Source: Isoetes taiwanensis (lineage: Eukaryota > Streptophyta > Lycopodiopsida > Isoetales > Isoetaceae). From it: a stretch of 64,000 nt of DNA. The position numbers and the translations under genes were made by a program. A model generated the notes under the pieces. That model ran no database searches and was not told the origin of the DNA. It worked only from the letters and a program-made list of their open reading frames with translations. The DNA is taken from contig JAJEKV010000001.1 of assembly GCA_021234155.1 (NCBI GenBank), positions 26,091,189-26,155,188 of the forward strand, in the 5' to 3' direction. Of the stretch, positions 56,076 to 64,000 are shown one piece after another; position 1 is the stretch's first letter; every line of letters starts with the position of its first letter.

Positions 56076-57050
56076 AACTAGAAAAAGAGTTGAGAACCGA
56101 CTAGATCCTTATGAAACCATGTCCTGGCAGCAAAAGAATGGAGAACGGATGCTGATAATAAAAATAAAAGGAATGTGGTAGAACCTTTCCATACCTTCTT
56201 CTTCTGGCTAATTTTCGCACGAGACTTGTGCTATGATGCTAATTTGGTATGAGGCTTCTTACCATGATGTTTTTGTTGCTACATAGGCAACTTTTCAAAC
56301 AAAAACACCACTACTAACTTCTTAAAACAAAGCTGAACAAGATTTAAAGGCAGAAAATAATGTAACTCGCCATGGCTAAAGTTAAGACAAATGTGACAAA
56401 TTAAATAGTTATAAATGAAGCTAAACATATTACAAGGTGCAACATTTTTCAAGTATAGTAACACATTTGGCATATGCATATATGTGCAAATAGGAAATAG
56501 TTGAAGTGTATCAATTATGTTGGCCTAACATTTTCTTAAGGAAATGCATTAAGGCACGCACAATCGTGATACTTTGAATATATGTCAAAACGATCGATAG
56601 TTTTTGAGGTTATGGTGACTTGCAAAGAAAGAAGTTATTTGGGCGCGGTTGAAATTTCTATGTTTTATGTTGTTATTTAAATAATACTATAATGGATTTG
56701 TTTGCTATTCCATATAAAGATCGATTGCTTTTGAGAGCCCTTGATGAAAGTGGGACAAGTGACTAGGCCCTTGATGAGATGATTAAAATGTCATTGTCAT
56801 AGAAAAGGACCAATGATTGAAAAGGTTTCGTTGGGTGTTTGAGCTATCAAGTAGGCCTATGCAAAGACAATAACCTCAAACAACATACATATATGTATAA
56901 TTGCCCTTACCCTTATGAAAGAATAGCATCATTTTATTGCTGTGGTTGGAAAATCCCCAGCCAGTGGCTTATGTACATATGAAGAGAACTCTTCTTATGG
57001 AAAGAATGGAAATAATATATGTACAAAAGAGAAAAACATGTCCGATTGAG
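56076..57050. other. No gene recognised
   Basis: AT-rich sequence, short frames only. It lies 3' of the MED26-like gene and may include its 3' untranslated region. Confidence 0.4.
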
Positions 57051-57716
57051 TTAGAAGGACTTAAGTGTAGAACTTAATTTCTTAGGTGCACCCCAAAGAG
57101 GAGGCATCCTGTGCATCTCCCTTGCACATTGTTTTCTTATAGTCTCCAGCTTCCGCTTCTTTTTCTCAAGTTGGATCTTGCTTGTTGGAGGCTTCTTCTT
57201 GGTAACTGGATCTTGGATCACCTGGATTTTGTGTTGGTCCTTTATGTCTCGCTCTTTCTTGTACTCCTCTGCTAATTTTCGTCTGATGGATAATATCTTT
57301 TCGTCTTCGAATTCCAACTTCGAATATTGCTTCTTCTGGAGTTGGACTTGGATCTTAGGCTGGGCTGGATCAATCTTGTGCATGACGAGCTTCTGGATTT
57401 TCTTTTTGCCCTGCTCTTGCTCTTTCTTGTACTGCTCTTCCAATTTTCGTTTCATGGATATCATATTTTCGTCTTCTTTCATTTTTACAACTTCTTGTTT
57501 CTGCAAATGCAAATCTGGCAGACCTTTGGATTGTGGTTCCACATTTGTTGAAGTGGATGATGATATCAAATGCGCAATCAAACACTCTTTATTGCCCCTC
57601 AGCTCTTCAACATCTGCCACAGCAATCAAATAGTGAAGAAGAGTGCATGCATCAACGCCAGCGCTCTCCAAAAACAGCTTCCAATCTTGCATCGATCGTC
57701 CTTTTGCCATCGCCAT
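57051..57716 (-). CDS. MED26 / TFIIS N-terminal-like small nuclear protein
   Basis: The ATG at 57716-57714 opens 221 uninterrupted codons in one exon. The first 50 residues (MQDWKLFLESAGVDACTLLH then ADVEELRGNKECLIAHL) resemble the start of plant Mediator subunit 26, where an acidic-aromatic helix bundle contacts transcription elongation factors. The remainder is highly charged and repeats a unit three times: MKRKLEEQYKKEQEQGKKK (about 95-115), IRRKLAEEYKKERD (about 145-158) and LEKKKRKLETIRKQ (about 185-198). This recalls the KRKLxExYQxAENAKKQR stretch of plant MED26. It is shorter than MED26 and most of the TFIIS-N domain is missing, so it may be a truncated paralogue. A TATAATAAG box lies about 50 bp upstream. 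It is the most intact ordinary gene in the window. Confidence 0.55.
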   Translation of the reverse strand: MAMAKGRSMQDWKLFLESAGVDACTLLHYLIAVADVEELRGNKECLIAHLISSSTSTNVEPQSKGLPDLHLQKQEVVKMKEDENMISMKRKLEEQYKKEQEQGKKKIQKLVMHKIDPAQPKIQVQLQKKQYSKLEFEDEKILSIRRKLAEEYKKERDIKDQHKIQVIQDPVTKKKPPTSKIQLEKKKRKLETIRKQCAREMHRMPPLWGAPKKLSSTLKSF

Positions 57717-58119
57717 CTCTTCTCACCAAATGCAAAAACTAACGTAGGCCTTTTAGTGCTTATTATAGGCTGATCAACGGCTTAGGGGATTCCACATTCC
57801 TGTGGGATTAAATCTGCACCGCTCCGGCAAGATATTTCTGTCCATCTACACTTTCTCGATTCAGCCAGAAGCTCGCGTGATCCGAAAATGTGGCCAAAAA
57901 TATCTACTTACGATTACGAGCAAGTACGTAAAGGCATTCAGCCTTATCCGCCAATGTGACGTTGCCACGTGTTTTTTTTTTTTTTTTTTAGATTTCTCGT
58001 GGATGTCATTGGTGGTCGACATTCTGAATTTTGTTCCGCTGTTGCTCCACAGTCTGTACAACTAACATCTGCGCCGTCCACGTGGCTGAAATGCAGCCAA
58101 ACCGACCTCCACGTTAATC
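57717..58119. other. Upstream region of the MED26-like gene
   Basis: It contains the TATAATAAG box near 57761-57769 (minus orientation) and no other gene. A T-run lies at about 57972-57989. Confidence 0.4.
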
Positions 58120-58183
58120 GAATGGCCCGCTGGGCTTGATTCCAGCGCAGTCAAACCGGCCAATCAAGCCCAGCGGGCCATTC
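58120..58183. repeat. Perfect 22-bp inverted repeat with 20-nt loop
   Basis: Arms 58120-58141 (GAATGGCCCGCTGGGCTTGA and two more bases) and 58162-58183 are exact reverse complements. They are GC-rich in AT-rich surroundings. The structure could be a decayed TIR pair, a small-RNA hairpin or an intrinsic foldback. Confidence 0.9.
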
Positions 58184-59149
58184 CCTTGTACAAAATATGC
58201 CTCGAAGAAAGGAAAAAAAAAGAAAACCAAACCTTAAATTATTTACATTCAACGAAATGTGACAAATGTAGCCTAAATTTTAGCAAGTGTTGATGGGATG
58301 TTAAGAATGCTCTTCTCACCTCAAAACTAAAACTAAACAATAAGACTAGCAATTTTCATCTCTCCCTCTTGCTAGATTCTTAATTGGTCCACTTTCCCAG
58401 TATAGTACATTGGCGCATATAACTTTTTGTGCTTTGAGACATACTATGCATCTATATGTCGGTAAATGAGCTGACATGTATTTTTTGCTAACTGCGGTTC
58501 AAGGTTCATTTGCTGCAATTATAGCCCATCCACATGCCCTGCCATGTCAGCCAAAATTAATTGTGGCCATTAGATCTGTTAATTAATGCATTTACGGCTA
58601 GAAAAAATTGGAAATCCCTAAAAAATAAGCTCTCACGCCCTACGTTGGCCCAGCATCCTGTTTGATGGCATTCGTACCTACAATTCCTCTCTCAAAATTA
58701 CATACATCGGTCAAGGGTTGAGAAAGCTCAATTAGATGATCGACCCTATTATATTCAGACCTTGGCCATTCCCTTTTTATCCATATAGTAAAATGTCTAT
58801 AATCATTAATATTTCATCTGTTGAGTAGGCTTGCCTTAACTGAGGTAAACGGTTTGCTGCAAGGTTTATTTTTAGATGGTAACAGTACCCATTATTAGTG
58901 CTTATATGGCCGATTCAAACCATAGTTTTGAGAAAGATTTACAGTCCCCCAAGGACTAGTAGCAAGCCAAGTTCATGGATTCACAATATAGTGCACGCCA
59001 AGACAGAATTAGTAGTAGCAGATACTAAAGTTGTAACTTGTCATAAGTTGGGAGTTAATGGTAGCAATGAGCATAGAGCAAAGAGCTATGTTGAAGATTT
59101 GGAACAATTTAGAAGTAAAAAAGTCGATAAACTATTGATGGTGAAGAGA
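58184..59149. other. No gene recognised
   Basis: The 85-codon plus-strand frame at 58898-59155 has no motif. The rest is AT-rich. Confidence 0.45.
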
Positions 59150-60430
59150 TCATAGCCTTATTGGGACTTGCTTTTGCATAATGGAATCTAGTTCAGCCTT
59201 GTTGCTCTTGTCAACAGCCAAAATACCACTAATCACAACAGCTCTTTTAAATGCAAGATCTAAAGTACTTGGAGCATCTAATTCTAGTTGTTGTTTTAAA
59301 TGAGTTGGAAATCTATCAACCAAGCAACCACATATTTCCGATGGGTTTATGATGTGGTGATGCTTGGGGGAATGGCTATGCAGAGAAAGAGAAAGAGAAA
59401 GAAAGACCAAATATCCATATTAAGCCTTGAAACAAGCAAATGAATCTTATGGTTAAAGTTAAAAAGTGGTTTTTATTAATCCTATGGTTAAAGGTCATAC
59501 GTTAAAAAAGGGTGAAGACTTAAAATAATGTCTTGAAGCCTTTCTATTATAAAAAAAGGGCCACAAACCTTATCTGCCATAAAATGGCGGCAGCGGAAGT
59601 GGACAACATCATTGAATTCCTGGCAAACATCTGGGCGACAAGTCTGGTAGCTACAGTAACTCTTGGACTGGGCTGATAACAACTCAGTTCTGCAATTCCG
59701 GTACTGGCGTTCCCACACAAATTTAAGTAGCAGACCTGAAGACCAACTTCTTGGATTATGAAATACTTTCTGAAATAATCCCTTTTTGTAGAGTTTTTAT
59801 GTGTAGAGTTGGCTAAAGGATTCTATCAGCTCTCTTCATGTGAAGAACCCCATTCCCAAGTCTATCTTCTAAATTATTCTTCCTCTAATTTCGTGATCTT
59901 GTTAGACATAGTCCTGGTGCTTAATTGATTTTACCTTAAAACATTCCTTTCCAAAAATTCAATCTTTCTCTGGTAATCTCTTGCTCAAAACAGCCCGATT
60001 GGCTGGTGAGCTTAGCCGTGAATGTTGGACTTTGTTAATTGATAAGTATTTTGCTTGATTAGACTTACTTTGAGATTATTGCTTTGTCATAAGATTTTGC
60101 AGACGTATCAGGTTCCGGTTGCATCTGATTGGTAAGTTCCAATACTCGTAAAGAAAAATTTCTCGGATGCTCTCCTAGTTTGATTTGCAATGCACGAACC
60201 TCATCCTTTAGCTCTTTATTTGTAGGGGTGGTTTGGAATAAATTTAAAAATAATGTTCGCATCTCAGACCAATTTGCGAAGTTGGCTGAAGATTCATTGA
60301 TCCTAATTTGGCAAAATCTCAAAATGTCTATCAGTAGCTAATTTTTTCTTCGCTCTTCGCTCACGTCTCACCGATCTTTCTAATTCTTGTTTCTTTCGCA
60401 ATTCTTTCCGCTTTAGCCTTTCTTCAGCAA
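59150..60430 (-). pseudogene. Retrotransposon gag-like relic, possibly spliced or interrupted
   Basis: Three minus-strand pieces line up. 60430-60330 encodes a charged helix (EERLKRKELRKKQELERSVR). 60322-60065 reads ANFANWSEMRTLFLNLFQTT and LGEHPRNFSLRVLELTNQM, like the capsid region of plant gag proteins. 59360-59200 reads LVDRFPTHLKQQLELDAPST and LDLAFKRAVVIS, like its continuation. Between the last two lie about 700 bp that begin at a donor-like AAA|GTAAGTC near 60065 and end in a pyrimidine run plus CATAG near 59380. That may be an intron or a later insertion. No pol is found nearby. Decay is more likely than domestication. Confidence 0.5.
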
Positions 60431-61229
60431 GGCTTTTGTACATAAAAGAATTACAATGCCAACATAGGAATACTTTGATAAGGCCAACAAAAATATACTT
60501 TTATCTAATAAAAGTAGCTTTATCTAAAGTAAGATGCACAAAAACAAACAAAATATTTTTTGTACTTTATTGGAAATAAAACAAAGCAATGGAGAACATA
60601 GTGAACTAAGGGTTGGCTTTTGAAAAAACAAAATACCTTTTGGGTTAAGATACGAAGCGATTTTTGGAGAAGAGGAAAGGAACATTTTTTGAAACAGAGG
60701 GAGACAAATTTCACAATCGGTTTTAAATCTTTATTGCTTTTTTTTCTTTTGTATTTCTTTTTTCACCTTTTTGGTTGGAAAAAAAGTTTTAATCCAAAAA
60801 AAAAAAAGATTTTTGTGGCAAACATTTGTTAGGAAAAAAAAAATCCAAACCATTAAAGATAAAGAACAAAACGTTGGACGAAGACATTTTAGGCTTAAAA
60901 GGCCACCACCACAACATCACATATTTTATAAAATGGCAAGCTGACTAGACTGCCAAGTTGGCAATCCAAGCCAAAGGGCACGTCTCATGTGAAGAGCCAC
61001 AGTTGTACCTATTTGTATGCTATGGTTGGGGCTGTTCCAACCAAGTATATTTTGTTCTTCCTTCATATTTGTAAAATTGAGTATGCAATAGTTCTTTCAC
61101 ACTTCTTTGCATAACCATGTGCTGTAGGAGTAGTTGTATTTGAGCAGCATGAGCAAGTGATAATTGTTCACACTCCTTGGTAAATCGTTAAGCAAGAAGT
61201 TGTAAACTCCAAATTGTACATGTTCAAAG
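60431..61229. other. No gene recognised
   Basis: AT-rich sequence with several A and T runs (near 60740 and 60800). Confidence 0.45.
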
Positions 61230-61303
61230 AAGGTGCTGCGCACGAGGGGTTGCCCCCCAGTGGCCCGAGAGTGTGTTTTCCGGTGGCCCGAGAGTGTGTT
61301 TTC
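61230..61303 (+). repeat. Dispersed repeat, type B, with internal 23-bp duplication
   Basis: AAGGTGCTGCGCACGAGGGG then TTGCCCCCCAG matches the copies at 33153 and 38437. TGGCCCGAGAGTGTGTTTTC occurs twice in tandem (61261-61280 and 61284-61303). Confidence 0.7.
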
Positions 61304-63259
61304 ATATTTCTATTTGGTCAGTTCGTGTATAGAGCCTTGTTAATGATCTAAACACAGGGATTTGTTTTTTTAGCCCATAAGTTCTTTGTCCTTCATATAA
61401 TCGCTTAACTTGGGTTGTTGATAAAGGGAATATGCCACATCATATTCCCTCTCCAAGAACCACATCCTTGAACAAAAATTGAGATGGGTCAAACACGATT
61501 TTCTAGCTCAACATATGGTTTTCAAGACCACAACAGAAGTCAATATATACGCTATATCATGCTACCTCAGAAGCATACGAATCTACATTCTATACCAACA
61601 GAACGGAAGAACAAAATAAACAAGCAGCTTTGCAGCCAGACTCCTTGCCAGATTTTGCAGCAAGTTATTGCTTTGCTCTCTAATTTACAAACAAACAGGA
61701 ATAAGGAACCAACATTATTAGAACCATCATAACAATCTCTCCCCAGACCTAAATACTTTACCTTAGGCCAAGTTTTGTACAGATTCTTTACAGTGCTAAT
61801 GAACTCAAGGGAAAGTGTGCTTGCGTCTGTCAGTCTTTCATAATCAATTTCCTTCAATGATGCAAATTTGACATAAGTTTAGCGATAGGTTGGCGCGTTT
61901 ACATATGTGTTGACCTAGTTGCTCCCTTCATAGCATGACTAAATATGATTTCCTTCCTTTGAAGATTGTTCTATGCTAGATGCCTCAATTTCGCTATCTA
62001 CTGCTCTTCATCCTCAACACCGGATCTCTCGAGACCATCATCTTCAATCCTGGCATTGTATTGGCCCGATGGCGTGATGCGCAAGGTACAGGCACGGTTG
62101 AGTGGGCTCTGCTTTTGAAAATTTGTATTTGGATTTGTGCGTAGAGTTTGAATAGTTACTTCCATAAGGCCTGCATTATTTTGATTTTGATCCTCGCGCA
62201 CGCCATTAGAAAATAGCATTCTATTCAACTAACATATCTTCTGACAGGAGAATGTTTAGCAAATTAAAAGCTAACAAAAATGCTTACCCCTGCGCATTCA
62301 ATGCTTTGGAATCCATTCCTGCAATTGATGTTCAAAGAACAAAAATTTGTGATTGAGTATATAAAAATAGACATCAATTTAACTTCTCAAAAACCTGATG
62401 ATTTTAAGATAGGAAAATGCATTTCATAATTAATATTGTTCACAAAAATAGCATTGAATAGAAGCTAGATTCGCTGTGCATCAGCAAACATATCCAGGGT
62501 TCCCATATTCACAAGGTCATTGTAAAGCTAGAGGATATCTGGAGGAGGACATTACGAAAATCCGGAAAAAGCTATAGATAGAATCCTGGTGGGCATCATG
62601 GGTTCAACATGACGTGTGCCAGTTTTTGGGACAGAGGCTGCCTGCTATGTGGAAGGTGGCACACAGTTTCTATCAACAAAACTAATCTTCCATACTATGG
62701 ATATCTTCAAATTCTGAAGCAAAAGGTATGGTGCTCAGCAGACTATACAGATTATTAGCATCAAACTACTAACATATTCATTTGCTTGCACAATGTTGGG
62801 GCATAGAGAGGCAGGGTTCAGTTCCACTTGCACATCCATATATTAATTTTATGGCAATGTACCAGCATGTTGGACGTGGTGTACTAGCATATAGAGCTGC
62901 AGAAACTAGAACCATAATATAGTGTTCTTTTCTCGACTTTCAACTTTGCAGAGCAACATTTAAAAGGAAGGAAGGAAGGAAGTTTATTTTAACGTCCACG
63001 GAGGCTAGAGGCCTATGAGACGAAAGATAAGACCACCACACTGATTGATCATTGATATTTCAGTACTCTCAAATAGTTGGAGAAAAACCAGCATTCCTGA
63101 GCAAAATCATGCAGTCTATAGACCTTCCTTTGTAGATGGCCACAATATTGCCTATGAATACTGTGCGCTTAAATCCTGCAAAACTGATTCCAATGTAGTT
63201 TGCTAACTCTTAGCATAACTAACCTTGCAAGCTAGATAAATACAGATCCGCCAGATATC
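61304..63259. other. No gene recognised
   Basis: Minus frames at 61567-61857 (96 codons) and 61998-62228 (76 codons) have no motif I recognise. A short GGAAGGAAGGAAGGAAG run lies at about 62965-62985. The stretch may hold introns or 3' sequence of the GAUT gene, but I cannot find its missing exons here. Confidence 0.4.
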
Positions 63260-63433
63260 CTATCTAGTAAAATGCACAATGTAAAATTCAAAACATCCCT
63301 CAATGCTCCAAGATCTGGCTTTCACAAATTGTAACAGGCACAACAATCTTACACATAACATCAACCAATGTTTTAATTGTATTTCAGAAGTACAAGTATT
63401 ACATGAAAAATCATAACAGCCCACAAACCCCCA

Positions 63434-64000
63434 TACATGCCACATTTTATCCAAGGGATATGTGAGGTTATAGAATGTGATGAGCCCAGGTGGTAAAGTG
63501 CCCAGTTTCCACAAAACTCTTTCTTCATTCTGTAAACAATTTTAAATATTGGAAGAGGAAAACAGAAAGATAATATAATCTGCATGCATTAGCCATGATG
63601 TATGACTTATAATGTTCTGCCATCTATGCTAGCCAGTTATGTCCTGCCTTTTCCATTCTTTGAGGTCGAATACGTTCATCCCATAAGCGCATCCACAAGC
63701 ATTTGGATCAAAGTTTCTTGTAATGTGTGGATTTGAAAAGTTTAGGTACTTATCGAAACGATGAAAACTCGCTCCACAAGTTTCGGCAGCTCCATTTACT
63801 TTTCCATGCAGGTTTATTTTGCAAAGTGCTGTAAGATCCTTCTGAACCACTATATCATCATCTAGAAATAAAAGCTTATCTAGCTTGGGATAAATCTGTG
63901 GAAGGTAAAATCTGAGATGGTTCAACATTGAAAGGTACTTTGGGTTTCTATATTTCAGATTTGTCGTTCCAGAAGACAACGATGTAGGTTGGTCAGGTTT
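63434..64000 (-). pseudogene. Galacturonosyltransferase (GAUT, GT8 family), partial and damaged
   Basis: GAUT enzymes add galacturonic acid to pectin or related polymers in the Golgi. The first exon enters from beyond the window end and reads LKYRNPKYLSMLNHLRFYLP, KLLFLDDDIVVQKDLTALC (the DxD metal and nucleotide-sugar motif), GKVNGAAETCGASFHRFDKY, NFDPNACGCAYGMNVFDLKE and WKRQDITG. A TAG at 63629-63631 then interrupts the frame, although HRWQN continues the homology. A TTTACAG acceptor at 63530 starts a second exon: NEERVLWKLGTLPPGLITFY, NLTYPLDKMWH. It then meets a possible GTATGG donor at about 63436. The usual next motif (LGLGYNP, then HYNGNMKPW) is not found downstream. Family assignment is firm; the in-frame stop and missing end suggest a pseudogene. 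Confidence 0.8.

Overview
The window looks like gene-poor nuclear DNA of a vascular plant, most likely a fern or another seed-free lineage. The evidence is GT-AG introns, a large number of decayed PLS-type pentatricopeptide repeat (PPR) copies, Ty1/Copia and Ty3/Gypsy LTR retrotransposons, a decayed LINE, long microsatellites and a plant pectin-type glycosyltransferase (GAUT). The species cannot be fixed from the sequence. I see no tRNA, rRNA or CRISPR array. Almost every recognisable gene is broken. The best intact candidates are a small MED26-like gene (57051-57716, minus) and an 80-residue ORF inside a retrotransposon (19913-20155, plus).

Layout. 2.2-4.2 kb: a 5'-truncated DNA polymerase phi (MYBBP1A/POL5) relic, minus strand, with two 70-bp introns and three in-frame stops. 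4.4-5.8 kb: a PPR pseudogene. 8.7-9.0 kb: a fragment of a LigB/DOPA-dioxygenase-like gene. 10.87-28.45 kb: a retrotransposon complex. 29.4-30.3 kb: a polypyrimidine tract. 31.8-37 kb: two PPR relics, a 203-bp foldback element and a (CT)75 run. 38.4-39.5 kb: a second pyrimidine tract and a LINE relic. 39.5-46.8 kb: mostly anonymous AT-rich DNA. 46.9-49.6 kb: fifteen copies of a 12-bp telobox-like motif in both orientations. 50-56 kb: duplicated blocks with PPR debris. 57-57.7 kb: the MED26-like gene. 59-60.4 kb: gag-like relics. 63.2-64.0 kb: a GAUT gene running off the window.

The main result concerns the retrotransposon complex. A Copia element (LTRs 10877-11240 and 17474-17092) and a Gypsy element (LTRs 28444-27862 and 15914-16466) each have their two LTRs in opposite orientation, which a normal insertion cannot give. 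If the block 12513-19766 is turned around, both elements become normal. The Copia integrase reading continues across the join, and each element gains matching 5-bp target duplications (CTCAA for Copia, GCCTT for Gypsy). A 7.25-kb inversion with one break in each element therefore explains the region, unless it is an assembly error. A further 1.57-kb insertion (23887-25453) with its own target duplication sits in the Gypsy protease region.

The Gypsy element is itself unusual. Between pol and the 3' LTR it carries a roughly 1,000-residue coiled-coil ORF in sense (12888-15992, decayed) and a small ORF in antisense (19913-20155) behind a clear TATA box. In the un-inverted element these two lie head to head, about 0.5 kb apart. 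I do not recognise either protein family.

Two further repeat families deserve attention: a dispersed family with GGGTTGCCCC-type hairpins next to polypurine tracts (at least seven pieces here), and the 203-bp foldback element with perfect 55-bp arms.
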